From an uncultured Pseudomonadota bacterium (GTDB lineage Bacteria > Bdellovibrionota_C > UBA2361 > CALMIO01), in the NCBI GenBank assembly GCA_937864035.1, contig CALMIO010000009.1:1-64000 (forward strand): 64,000 nt of DNA, written 5' to 3'. Shown here piece by piece: positions 36,364 through 45,480 of this stretch. The notes beneath the pieces were generated by a model that did not search any database, was not told where the DNA came from, and was given only the letters and a program-made list of their open reading frames with translations. The translations under genes and the position numbers were made by a program. Numbering within the stretch: position 1 is the first letter of the stretch; every line of letters begins with the position of its first letter.

Positions 36364-37710
36364 TTAGTAGTTTGCCGCGTTATTGCTTGAGTTTGTGTTT
36401 ACTCTTTGGCATTGATCGCAGTTTGGAAATATTGCCGCCTCGCTTAGCGCGCCACCGTCGATTTTGTTACCACAGCTAGTTGGGATGAAATATTGATTAA
36501 GTTCGGCGACTGGTCGCAAGTGTTTTTTAATTTGAGCAATTATTTGTGGACCTGTCATGCTCGGATTATATGCTTTGATGGTTGCGGCTACCCCTGCTAC
36601 GTGAGCGGCGGCAATATGAGGTCCGCTCTTTTTGGCTGAATCTGTATAGGTGTTAAGTAAAACAGGAACGTCGTCTCCGGGAGCGGCTATGGCGCTTTCG
36701 GGACCATAATTCGACCAATCAAGTTTATTGCCATTTTTATTTATTGCTCCAACGGCAAGCACGCGAAGGTTTGATTTAGTTAAGCTTGCTGGATAAAGTG
36801 AGTTGTTTGATTCTGGCAGATCGATTGAAACGGCTTGGCGATTTGGCGTTCCGCCGGCAGAGACTATTATTGTTGTTGTTTCTGGTAATAAATTTATTGC
36901 TTGTTGTAGGTATAGTTTGCATGCTAGCCCTTGACAATTAAATGCCACTAAAACTATATCAATCGGAATTTTGGCTGATATTTTCGCTAGATAATGGAAT
37001 GCTTTGATTAACGATATTGGATAAGTGTTGCCGTCGGCAAGTAACGGGACGCCAATAGGTATGATTTTAAATTTAATCCCATATAGCATTCCGGCTATCT
37101 GTTTTTGATTATTTGTTGAGGCTGTTAGTAGGGATGTCATTTGTGTTCCTGGTCCCAGCGTGTCCCAGAAATTATTATTTCCCAGACTGGAGGAAGCGTC
37201 GAATTGGCAACCATAATAAACATCATCAGTGCATCCATTTTGATCGTCATCTCTGCGAAAGTTATCGATTGGATCGCCTAGGTTTGGAATTAGGCTTTCT
37301 TTATATTGAAGATCGGTATTGTAGGCGCAACCGGTGCTGATTACAGCGATATTAACCTGATACTGAGGTTTGTACTTCTCGTTAATATGCCAAACGAGAG
37401 GCATATTAAGAGCTGTTGGAGAGTTTCCTTGCAAATTCCATTGTTCTGGGAATTTTGGGTCGTTAGGGGTACGTTTTCCCGTTTCGCAAGCAGTGTTGTT
37501 TGGTGTGGTTGTTGGCGTTAAAATTGGTGTTATTGTTGGAGCGGCGGTTCTGGTTGGTGTTATGGTTGGAATTATTGTTGGCGGTCTGTCGTTACCATCG
37601 CGGTATTGTTGAGGATAAACAGGTTGTAATAGCAAAGAAGACACACCAAGAGCGGCAGTAAGAGTTGTTAATAGATTTTTAAATTTTATTTTACGCTCTG
37701 TAAATCTCAT
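36364..37710 (-). CDS. Secreted subtilisin-like pseudoprotease
   Basis: A 448-residue exported protein: signal peptide, Thr/Pro linker (about 41-75, TITPTRTAAPTITPIL), then a clear S8 subtilase fold. Recognisable landmarks are PEQWNLQG, a DDDQNGCTDDVYYG block, the WSNYGPESAIAAPG block and AAAHVAGVAATI. All active-site residues are replaced: the Asp of xDTG is Ser125 (ISTGC), the His of HGTH is Pro187 (GPGTQ), the oxyanion Asn is Gly287 (SAGG) and the Ser of GTSMAxPHVAG is His365. The fold is otherwise complete and the frame intact, so it is a pseudoenzyme rather than a pseudogene. Extra cysteines suggest extracellular disulphides. Binding of peptides or matrix is an inference. Confidence 0.85.
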   Translation of the reverse strand: MRFTERKIKFKNLLTTLTAALGVSSLLLQPVYPQQYRDGNDRPPTIIPTITPTRTAAPTITPILTPTTTPNNTACETGKRTPNDPKFPEQWNLQGNSPTALNMPLVWHINEKYKPQYQVNIAVISTGCAYNTDLQYKESLIPNLGDPIDNFRRDDDQNGCTDDVYYGCQFDASSSLGNNNFWDTLGPGTQMTSLLTASTNNQKQIAGMLYGIKFKIIPIGVPLLADGNTYPISLIKAFHYLAKISAKIPIDIVLVAFNCQGLACKLYLQQAINLLPETTTIIVSAGGTPNRQAVSIDLPESNNSLYPASLTKSNLRVLAVGAINKNGNKLDWSNYGPESAIAAPGDDVPVLLNTYTDSAKKSGPHIAAAHVAGVAATIKAYNPSMTGPQIIAQIKKHLRPVAELNQYFIPTSCGNKIDGGALSEAAIFPNCDQCQRVNTNSSNNAANY

Positions 37711-37933
37711 GGTGGATCAATTAAAAGTGTTATTTTTATATATTTATATATTTTTTACAAATATAGCTGATTGCCGGGAGCTATTTTTAAGGCTCTTTAA
37801 GATTAGATGATCCTTTGTTGCTAATTGATTTTTGAAATATTTTTGGTGAGATCTTGTTTTTAATATCTTGAAATTACTGATAATTATATTATAGGATTTT
37901 ACTTTCAGCTTTTCTTCGCAAGTCGCCAAATAA

Positions 37934-38017
37934 GCCCGGATGATGGAATTGGTAGACATACAGGACTTAAAATCCTGGGGTGGCAACACCGTGCCGGTTC
38001 AAGTCCGGCTCTGGGCA
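37934..38017 (+). tRNA. tRNA-Leu (TAA)
   Basis: A class II tRNA with long variable arm. The acceptor GCCCGGA pairs with TCTGGGC, the anticodon stem CAGGA/TCCTG has loop CTTAAAA (anticodon TAA), the variable arm is GGGTGGCAACACC and the T arm GCCGG-TTCAAGT-CCGGC. The discriminator A is followed by TAA, so CCA is not encoded. A decayed tyrosine integrase lies about 185 bp downstream, as expected if this tRNA was an integration site. Confidence 0.97.
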
Positions 38018-38202
38018 TAAAAAGCAATTAGTTAGATCGCTTTCTTTGAAGTCTTGATTTTTGAAAGTCATTTTCAGTGACCAAGTAATCAGGAAAAATT
38101 TGCGCTAGAAATCATCTGCAGACTTTTCTCAGTCAGTTATTATTTATTATTTAAATTTGTTCCATTAACTACCATTATTCTAACGGATTGGAGCGAATTA
38201 AG

Positions 38203-39506
38203 ATGACACAGGATACTTTACATTATTTGTGCGATGGGAAAGTTGTTGTTTGCCGTCGTGTTGGTGCTGGTACACCTATAAGACCTCAGGTCTTGATAAG
38301 GTAAAAGAGGTTACTCTTACAAAGGCGATGCTCTTAGAGGAGATGATCAATAATAATTTTGCTGTTAATACTAAACGTTTTTCTTAGATTGCTGATAATG
38401 TGATCAAAGGATTTCAGGCTGATCTGAATTCTGGCACAGGCAAAGCAACCTATGTTGATTACGTTCGGGCGATAACTCGCTTTAAGGAGTTCTTTGGTAA
38501 TAAGTATATCGGGAATATCACCTATCAAGACCTTGTTGATTTTGATCGTGAACGCACTCGTAAACTTGGAAGAAAAGCAAAGCAATCAACTGTAAATCTC
38601 GCTAATACGGCATTGCTTAGGGTCTTTAATACTACTGTCAGAAAAGGATGGGTTCACCAATCTCAGGTCGTTTCATTCAAGAATGACGGGCTTAAAGGCG
38701 AGCGTCGGGCTTATTTTGAACTTCACGAGTATCAGAAACTTTACCGTTATATGCGGAAATATGTTCGGCTTGGAACTAAAGATAGTCCTCAAGGTGGAGT
38801 TAAGGGACGCACATTAATGATTAGAGAGTTGCTTCGTGATTATGTGCTGTTTCTCACCAATACTGGGATGAGGCACGGAACTGAGACCAGAAATCTAAAA
38901 TGGAAGCATATCTCTGAGACTGTAATTAACGGGCAACAATATCTCTTAATCAAACTTGAGAAGGGAAAAACGGGCAGGCGCACGATAGTATCTCGTCATA
39001 GTGTCAGAAAATATCTTGATCGCATGAAAGATCGCTTTGAGAACCTCAAGGGCAAGACGTTCAACGAGTTGCTTGGTGTTGATGAATTTGTTTTTCGCTT
39101 GCGTGATGGCTCAACACCTAAAGACCTTCACGGGGCATTTAAGATAATGCTTCAAAAGGCTGGCTTACTTGATGATGTAAATGGTCAAAGCAGATCGCTT
39201 TATTCTTTGCGGCACACCTACGCTACTTTTCAGATATGATACGGCAAAATTGATCTTCATATGCTGGCTAAGAATATGGGGACTTCAATCGCAATGCTTG
39301 AGAGGCACTACTCGCATCTTGAGGTAATTCATAAGGCGGAGTTGCTGGCTGGGCGGGCTGAAGGCAGCAAGAAAACCAGTAAGGCACATACGAAAAATAC
39401 GGAGATTATGCTGGTTGATGGCAACCTTGAAGATTTATTGTTCAAAGAGGAAGAATATCTGGATCAAAATCTTGGATCAGGTGGAATAGATACCAGAAAG
39501 TCGTGA
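38203..39506 (+). pseudogene. Decayed phage-type tyrosine integrase
   Basis: The remains of one gene in three in-frame pieces. The N-terminal piece (ATG 38203, MTQDTLHYLCDGKVVVCRR) is closed by TAA at 38302 after a frameshift. The next frame, SGLDKVKEVTLTKAMLLEEMINNNF, is cut by TAG at 38385. The main part then holds the core-binding domain and the catalytic Arg (TGMRHGTETRNLKW) and HxxR (SLRHTYA), and is cut by TGA at 39237. The last piece carries the catalytic Tyr in RHYSHLEV. Together they match a full integrase of about 400 residues. TGA is a normal stop elsewhere in the window, so recoding is unlikely. Confidence 0.88.
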
Positions 39507-39649
39507 GATTTTAGGCTTGTGGGATAGGAAAAGATTTTATGCTACAATGTCAAGCAAAATCGTAATAACTCTTGAAGGATGCTCGTGTACGGGGTGTTGC
39601 GAGTAATCTATACAAATTTTTAAATTGAAGATTTTTGGAGATTTCAAAG

Positions 39650-39861
39650 ATGTTGAATACAGGGACACAGTTTAAACCAGAGGTAGAGATAAAAAAATTG
39701 TTTAGCGGAAGCATCACAAAGAGCATCTCGTGGTGATGCTGGTGGAGTAGATACTTTCGTATCTTCGGCTCGTCGCAATGCTGAAAGAGCAGGCATTGAG
39801 TTTACTAAAGAACAAGAAGCGCAGATAGTAGCCATCAACAAGCGTCTTGGCAGAGAATAAT
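39650..39861 (+). pseudogene. Small gene broken by a one-base change in an A run
   Basis: MLNTGTQFKPEVEIKK runs from ATG 39650 into a run of seven A and then stops after 28 codons. Removing one A puts it in frame with CLAEASQRASRGDAGGVDTFVSSARRNAERAGIEFTKEQ..., which has natural amino-acid composition and ends at TAA 39859-39861. The joined protein of about 70 residues is of unknown function and lies just behind the integrase remnant. A sequencing or assembly error in the homopolymer is the alternative. Confidence 0.45.
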
Positions 39862-39862
39862 C

Positions 39863-40039
39863 TTATTTCGTCTGAAACAACGCAGAAGCAACCACTACGT
39901 TTTTAATCGCTGTAGATTGGTTGCTTTGTAATTTTAAGACTTCACTTAATTGAATAAGGGCATCGGCGATCTTGTTGATCTTGTTTTCAAGATCATCGGA
40001 GGCTATCGCATTTCTTGCGAGCGCGTTTTTCAGGCTCTT
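39863..40039 (-). CDS. Small hypothetical protein
   Basis: A short frame on the minus strand, MKSLKNALARNAIASDDLENKINKIADALIQLSEVL..., about 58 residues from ATG 40037-40039 (the frame is open to 40105, which would add a cysteine-containing extension). The helical, heptad-like composition looks like protein, but with no match and no clear ribosome site, it may not be a gene. It converges with the broken small gene. Confidence 0.4.
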   Translation of the reverse strand, partial: KSLKNALARNAIASDDLENKINKIADALIQLSEVLKLQSNQSTAIKNVVVASALFQTK

Positions 40040-40289
40040 CATAAAGAGAAAACAATCAAAGTCGATTTCTGTTTTAATAAGGCAATTGTAAATGAATTTA
40101 TTCAAAGCAAAATAGAATAAATTTTATCTGGTGTGACTAGAGAAACAACTTGATTGTTTTTAACTAAATATTTTACGCTATCTTTTGATCAAACTGATTT
40201 ATAGTTTGCTGGGCGGGGATAGCTCATTGTTTTTTGCTAAATAATTAAACGACGCTACTGTGCTAAGTAATATTTAAAATTAAGATATA

Positions 40290-40708
40290 ATGAGGATTTT
40301 TTTATTTTTATTATTTGGAATTTTTTTAGATAGCAATTGCATTGCCGATGACTATTATTTAGGTCAATTTGGCGGGAATAGATATAGCTTAAATTCAACG
40401 CTAATCCCCTTTGGAGTTGGTTCGCCTTAAATCCTTACGGTCGCTATGGCAGTAAATATAGCAATGAATCGGTAAGAAATCCTTACGCGCAAAATGCCCC
40501 CAAACTATACGACTCTCGAGGAAATTATCGAGGTAGATTAAGCGCCAACATGTACGATCCGGACTCTATATCGAATCCTTACGGCCGTTACGGTAGCAGA
40601 TATTCGCCTGATAGCATAAATAATCCGTATGGTGTGGGCAGTAAATATCAATACGACAGCCCAAATAACCCTTTTGGATTGGGCTGGGCTATTATAGGTC
40701 ATAATTAA
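40290..40708 (+). pseudogene. Frameshifted exported NPYG-repeat protein
   Basis: The ATG at 40290 starts a signal peptide (MRIFLFLLFGIFLDSNCIA) and continues to TAA at 40434-40436. In another frame from about 40425 the sequence goes on as NPYGRYGSKYS, SNPYGRYGSRYSPDSINNPYGVGSKY, with repeats typical of a known small exported protein family of NPYGxYGSxYSxxS repeats, and ends at TAA 40706-40708. One base change around 40400-40430 explains the split. Family members are not functionally characterised as far as I know. The repeat has about 4-5 units here. Confidence 0.75.
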
Positions 40709-40766
40709 TAATTAGCGCGTTAAAATGGAAATGATTCTGTGAAAAATTTCCTGATAATCTCTTAGT

Positions 40767-41276
40767 CTACCTCATCCCTAAGCTTTTTTCGATATCCTCC
40801 AGCGGATTGCTGGTTGTGTTCGAACGTTTAGCTCCGGCTTCTTTTATTTTTTGCTCCTGCTCTTTAATAAGGTTGCGATTTGCGCCGGGTTTTAAATCTT
40901 CCAAAGGGTCGCCAAAGTCAAAATTATCAGAGCGATTTGCCGAAGAAGAAGCGACGTTCTTCTTTCCTGGCGTAATTCCGAGTCCAGAAATAGTTTTGTC
41001 TATGTCAAAAGCATCCTCGCTAAAAGCCGAAGGACGCATTTCTCGTCTGGCAGTGTCTTTTTGAAAACCAACAGGAGCTTTTTCTGTTTGATTGCTTGTT
41101 GCGCTCAATGGCAACTGACTTTTAGAATCAATAACAGATTGATTGTTTTTTTTACTAACTATGCCACCTCCAGCTAAACGATAAGCGCCAAAAAGTAAAA
41201 CAAAAAGTATGATGGTGACAACATTGACCCCACTTTTAAAAGGCATAATCAGATTTTTTGGTTTTATGAGAGCCAT
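40767..41276 (-). CDS. T4SS-operon protein with one membrane anchor
   Basis: A 169-residue protein with an N-terminal anchor (VNVVTIILFVLLFGAYRLAG, about residues 18-37) and a soluble, low-complexity C-terminal part rich in Ser, Asn, Asp and Lys (repeated DxDFGDPLEDLKP and NPLEDIEKSL). The two LEDL/LEDI motifs near the end could be a docking tag. No family recognised. It is the last gene of the minus-strand secretion operon, 84 bp after the preceding lipoprotein gene. Confidence 0.6.
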   Translation of the reverse strand: MALIKPKNLIMPFKSGVNVVTIILFVLLFGAYRLAGGGIVSKKNNQSVIDSKSQLPLSATSNQTEKAPVGFQKDTARREMRPSAFSEDAFDIDKTISGLGITPGKKNVASSSANRSDNFDFGDPLEDLKPGANRNLIKEQEQKIKEAGAKRSNTTSNPLEDIEKSLGMR

Positions 41277-41360
41277 AAAATTTTTTTAGACTGTCACTTT
41301 TAATATAATAAAATAATCATCGAAAAAATTCTATTGTTTCCTTAGAAGAAGCAATAAAAC

Positions 41361-41696
41361 TTAATTTTCCGCGCTTTCGCTAGAGGGTTTATAATATTGG
41401 TACCGTCCCTGCCTAATCTCAACAATTGATCGATGCGCCGGGCGATAATAATGCCCCTCTGGATCAAGTCCGGGAGGAACATCGATAACATCAACCATCG
41501 GCTCTTCCCAGACATATTCAACTACGCCCTGCTGATTTCGCTTCTGAATCTCCCGTTGCTTCGCGGACTGATATTCAATATGGCTAATGTCAACAACTTC
41601 TTTGCGCGTTGTTTCAACAGAGGTCGCTGTGCAACCAGCCAACAGCTGGAGTCCTAAAGCAAATAGCGATATTTTAAAAGAAAATAAATTAAACAT
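41361..41696 (-). CDS. Small lipoprotein of the T4SS operon
   Basis: A 111-residue lipoprotein (lipobox LLAGC). The mature part is short and charged, with a conserved-looking PMVDVIDVPPGLDPEGHYYRPAHRSIVEIRQGRYQYY segment. It follows the TraC-like ATPase gene by 29 bp. It is not recognisable as a named Tra component. Small lipoproteins in T4SS operons often stabilise the outer-membrane complex, which is an inference here. Confidence 0.65.
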   Translation of the reverse strand: MFNLFSFKISLFALGLQLLAGCTATSVETTRKEVVDISHIEYQSAKQREIQKRNQQGVVEYVWEEPMVDVIDVPPGLDPEGHYYRPAHRSIVEIRQGRYQYYKPSSESAEN

Positions 41697-41725
41697 ACAT
41701 CACCTTCTACTATATTATATCACAT

Positions 41726-44431
41726 TTACATCAAATCTTCACTCTCAAAAGATCCGTTTTCAACATCGCTGTTTTGAAGCTCTCCTTGTGGAACTCTTAA
41801 AGCGGTCGCCCCATAAGGAGCTATTTTGATCGCCCTTTGAAGAGCAAGCCCAAGATCTCCTTGCGCCTGCTCTAGTAGTTCAGAGAAAAGTTGATTGTCA
41901 TCTCCGTTGTTCGTGCTGATCCAATAAAAAGCTGATTCAAGAGGTAAAACCAAAGCCGCCTCACCAATATCAGAAATCAGATAAAATTGAGATTCCATAC
42001 CTTTGACGGTTCTTAGTCTCATTATGACACCAGCTTGTTGATCGTTGAGGTTAAAAGCTTGGGCTGTTAAATGAAACTTATTTGGATCTTGGCGCAAAAA
42101 GATCTTGTGAGCGCTATTTTGAACAATTGCTTGACCGCCAGCGCCAACATAAAAATCTTCTCCAGACTGCGAAGCCGCAATCACAATGCCTTTCCGTTTT
42201 CTGTATAATCTAAAAGCAGTTTCAATTGTGTTGACCGAAGTTTTACCGATTAAATCATGAGCTTCGTCAAAAACTAGCACTTTGCGGCAATCCAATTCAT
42301 TGCTATCGTTCATAACTGAATCTGCCCAAAGCATCGCTACCTTTAAAAAGACTCTTTGCAGATCGGGATTGCGACTTAGAGCTTTCAGGTCGAACACTAT
42401 AAAACGTTCCTTTAACTTTAAAGAACCAGGGCGATCAAAAAAACGAGCGTAAGTACCTTCGCCATAATAATCGCTAAGAAGAGTTGCTATGCGCTGGCGC
42501 CGTACGGCTGATTCGTCGTTTTCATCAACTCTTTTAGGGGCGCGTAAAACCGAGACAACATCGCTTAAAATAAACTCGCGGCGCATCGGTCCGTTGCGAT
42601 AAACAAAATGAGCTTCGATTAAGCTTTCGATGATACTTGCTCGTTGAAGGCGATCTGGAGCAGAAATAGCGTCGCTTGCCATGTCTCCAATAATGTCCGC
42701 GCACATATCTAGTAGATCTTTATAGTCCTCGTTTTTATTGTCTGCCGGAGTCTCTCCAAGCCGTGCTAAAAAATTCATTGCAGGCGCTTTAGATGGGGTT
42801 GCCTCGTAAATTCTCCCGCCAAAAAGCCGAGCCAACTTATCAAAACCGCAAGGTTGGCCAATCATGCCTTTGTCGAAAATAAAGGTAATTGGAGGCCGCT
42901 CTTGAAACCTTCCATCAGGTGTTGGAGCAAAATGCCCTCTATTTAACATGGTGATTAAATAGCAAAGCAGATAGCTTTTACCAGCTCCCGAAACACCGCT
43001 GATTAAAACATTAGGAGCGATGTTTGAATCATAAAGATCAAAACCAACTAATTCTCTGTTCCATAAACTAGGTAGTAAAATTAAAGGATTATTGGTTCCT
43101 TTCCAGTTGCCCCAAAGAGGAAATAATCTTGTCGCTCTTGAAGACCGCAGAACGTTCGTCCAGCCGGCGCCATCGGTCGATGGATCATAGCAACCGGGAA
43201 GCGAATTGATCATTACTCCTAAATCAGATATTTCGTGCACCATACCGCGAGCGCCGTTAAGTTGAGGGAATGCGGCAACCGCTTCAGAACTTGCCCTGAT
43301 TGCTTCATCAACATTTTGACAGATAAAAGTTTGATGCACTCCAACTCGTACTATTTGAGCGGTTGAATTGTAGAGATCGTTTCTCGCAGCTCTGATCGCC
43401 GCTATTTGATGTTGTACCTTTTGGTTAGATCTGCCGCGAGCCGTAAATTCCCTAAATCCCATCAATGAATCGAGCTTGTCTAGCCTTTTTAATTGGGTTT
43501 CGCGATCATCCTTAGAAAAAGTAACCGTTAAGATATTTTCATGAGGAGACGCTTGCAAAGGAGTAATCATTAGCGGTAGTAAAACTTTTGGTGGCTTTAC
43601 CATCGAAACAGTTCGATAGATTCTGCCATCTTTTTTAATAATGCCGTTTTGCGGATGCGTTAGCGGCGTCTCTGAAATCTGATTTGCCAAAAGATCATCC
43701 GGGTCGTAAACGGGAACCGGTACGGAGGCATTTCTTCCTGATCTAAATTTGCCAACCCGCACGCTTTTTCGATTTAGTAAGGGATAGAGTAAGTTAATAA
43801 TCGCTTGTCCATCAAGTCTGCGAGGCGCGAAACCTAAGTCGGCTAATTTAGCGGCTTTACCATCAATTAGCCCTTTGAATCTGTTGGCATATTCTCTGTA
43901 TTCGGCGGCGCGTTGTTCGACGGTAAAACCTATGCTTTTGCCTAAAAGCAGTTTGACGGAGTGAACAATCTGTTGAAACGTTGATATTCCTTTCCACTTT
44001 GGTTGAAAACGGAAAGCCATAACTAAACGGAGTTTGCGAGGACGGGCGGCAATAGTTGATCCTTGTGCCGATTTGCTCATAAATTTCAACCAGCGTCTTG
44101 TCATCCAGCCAGCTGGACCGCGGAGCGGAAAAGAATTTTGCGATCTGTTGATAATGTCTTGAACATCAAAGGTTGTAATCCAAGAGAGTTGGCAACTGAT
44201 GGTTTCATCAAGAGAATCGAGTAACTCTTGCATCTGTTCCGTGACCTGAAAGGCTTCGGCGTCGGAGATTTTTATAATCCAAAGAGGCTGCAGTTCAAAC
44301 ATCGCCCATAGCGATGCGTCAGAATGTATGAAGATTTGGTATTCTGGATCATATTTAGCAAAAGGGAGCAACTCGTTAAAGAGCGACTCGTCTTGATATA
44401 GGCGTTCGCGCGTTAGTCGATCAATACTCAT
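41726..44431 (-). CDS. TraC-like (VirB4 family) T4SS ATPase
   Basis: The large energy-supplying ATPase of a type IV secretion system. At 901 residues it has the long N-terminal domain of F-type TraC and the C-terminal motor with Walker A SGVSGAGKS (about 480) and Walker B VLVFDEAHD (about 718). The sequence NRELVGFDLYDSNIAPNVLIS before Walker A matches the TraC/VirB4 family pattern. It lies fourth from the end of a minus-strand operon whose upstream genes resemble F-type TraL, E, K, B and V in that order. Confidence 0.85.
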   Translation of the reverse strand: MSIDRLTRERLYQDESLFNELLPFAKYDPEYQIFIHSDASLWAMFELQPLWIIKISDAEAFQVTEQMQELLDSLDETISCQLSWITTFDVQDIINRSQNSFPLRGPAGWMTRRWLKFMSKSAQGSTIAARPRKLRLVMAFRFQPKWKGISTFQQIVHSVKLLLGKSIGFTVEQRAAEYREYANRFKGLIDGKAAKLADLGFAPRRLDGQAIINLLYPLLNRKSVRVGKFRSGRNASVPVPVYDPDDLLANQISETPLTHPQNGIIKKDGRIYRTVSMVKPPKVLLPLMITPLQASPHENILTVTFSKDDRETQLKRLDKLDSLMGFREFTARGRSNQKVQHQIAAIRAARNDLYNSTAQIVRVGVHQTFICQNVDEAIRASSEAVAAFPQLNGARGMVHEISDLGVMINSLPGCYDPSTDGAGWTNVLRSSRATRLFPLWGNWKGTNNPLILLPSLWNRELVGFDLYDSNIAPNVLISGVSGAGKSYLLCYLITMLNRGHFAPTPDGRFQERPPITFIFDKGMIGQPCGFDKLARLFGGRIYEATPSKAPAMNFLARLGETPADNKNEDYKDLLDMCADIIGDMASDAISAPDRLQRASIIESLIEAHFVYRNGPMRREFILSDVVSVLRAPKRVDENDESAVRRQRIATLLSDYYGEGTYARFFDRPGSLKLKERFIVFDLKALSRNPDLQRVFLKVAMLWADSVMNDSNELDCRKVLVFDEAHDLIGKTSVNTIETAFRLYRKRKGIVIAASQSGEDFYVGAGGQAIVQNSAHKIFLRQDPNKFHLTAQAFNLNDQQAGVIMRLRTVKGMESQFYLISDIGEAALVLPLESAFYWISTNNGDDNQLFSELLEQAQGDLGLALQRAIKIAPYGATALRVPQGELQNSDVENGSFESEDLM

Positions 44432-44500
44432 TAAAAACTGCTCGTTAAATAATCTAAACCTTTAAAAAATGGCTTTTTCACTTAAAACAGCTTTTTGCCA

Positions 44501-44989
44501 TTAGCTGGCAAGCTCCGGCATGATTTCCGTAACTTCCTCTCTTATAGGTAGAAATCGCAGTTCGCGCGAGATATGATCCACGCTGATTTTGATATTAGCT
44601 TTGTTGGCTATCGCCGCCGCAAGCTCCTCAATTGTGCCGCTACCAGCGTAAGAGATCCTCTTATCTAACAGATGGCTTGAAACATAGCTACGATAACGAA
44701 CTGCATCAGCAAGTATTTTAGCGATCTGTTCGATAGGGAGATCTTCAACCGAGAGTTCAAAGGAAGGCATAATTAAGTTGATCTTTTGGGGCGAAGTAGG
44801 GGAGGAGGCGCTAATAATCGGTTCTGGCAATTCAACTTTGCGAATACGATTGTATACTGGTTCTGGCGCAAACTTTTTAACAGCAACTCCATGAGAAAAA
44901 GAGCGGTCAAGATTATCTAATTTTGCTCCTGAAATCGAGTAGCAAGCTGTTAGGTTCAATAAAATAAAAATAATATATGAGTATTTCAC
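44501..44989 (-). CDS. DotD-like N0-domain lipoprotein
   Basis: A 163-residue lipoprotein with a GTG start (44987-44989), signal KYSYIIFILLNLTAC and a C-terminal domain (about 80-150) with the pattern of secretin N0/STN folds: FELSVEDLPIEQIAKILADAVRYRSYVSSHLLDKRISYAGSGTIEELAAAIA. DotD of Legionella-type (IVB) systems has this architecture. F-type operons do not normally carry one. The larger frame to 45124 overlaps traV-like and has no signal peptide start. It sits between TraV-like and TraC-like genes, so it probably belongs to the outer-membrane ring. Confidence 0.65.
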   Translation of the reverse strand: MKYSYIIFILLNLTACYSISGAKLDNLDRSFSHGVAVKKFAPEPVYNRIRKVELPEPIISASSPTSPQKINLIMPSFELSVEDLPIEQIAKILADAVRYRSYVSSHLLDKRISYAGSGTIEELAAAIANKANIKISVDHISRELRFLPIREEVTEIMPELAS

Positions 44990-45014
44990 TAACAAACAAC
45001 CTCTCTGCTTAAAG

Positions 45015-45458
45015 TTATTGTTGTGGCACATCATTTGCGTTGATATAAGGGACATTTGAACTGCCACTTCCGGACTGCAATTGCCCTTCAAGCTCAAAGG
45101 CGTCGGTGACAGCCCAACGATCATTTAAAACTTTTAAATAGTAATAGTGTTGTGGTACTAAATCTCCATTTTTATTTAGGTGATCAGGAACCCACATCAA
45201 TCTTACGACTGCTGGTTGAATGACCGGATTGACTGGTTCGGGTAGGTGAGCCCTTCTGTATGTTGCCATTGCTTCTAGGGCTTTACGCGCAGAATCGCCC
45301 TTTGCTTGACCTGAATTCAAAGCTCTGTCACTGCGCTCTCCATAAAGGGCCTCCGGCGCTGGTTCCTCAGCAAATGGGTTAAGTACCGGGCTGATCTTGG
45401 CACAGCTAATATTAAAAATTATTCCTAGTAACGATAATCTGCGAATTACATTATACAT
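45015..45458 (-). CDS. TraV-like outer-membrane-complex lipoprotein
   Basis: A 147-residue lipoprotein (Cys at about residue 19 in NISC). The N-terminal half is variable. The segment AVVRLMWVPDHLNKNGDLVPQHYYYLKVLNDRW resembles the late conserved block of F-type TraV (aligned by AALWIAPYIDNQDVYHQPSSVFFVIKPSAW). Gene order (after TraB-like, before TraC-like) fits TraV. The similarity is moderate. Its role would be with TraB and TraK in the outer-membrane core complex. Confidence 0.6.
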   Translation of the reverse strand: MYNVIRRLSLLGIIFNISCAKISPVLNPFAEEPAPEALYGERSDRALNSGQAKGDSARKALEAMATYRRAHLPEPVNPVIQPAVVRLMWVPDHLNKNGDLVPQHYYYLKVLNDRWAVTDAFELEGQLQSGSGSSNVPYINANDVPQQ

Positions 45459-45480
45459 AATCAGCTGTTCCTCCTAAAGT

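Noticed and set aside
39237-39239. TGA in the integrase read as a sense codon
   Set aside because: TGA ends other intact genes here (for example mraZ), and the integrase has two further lesions, so decay is simpler than recoding.
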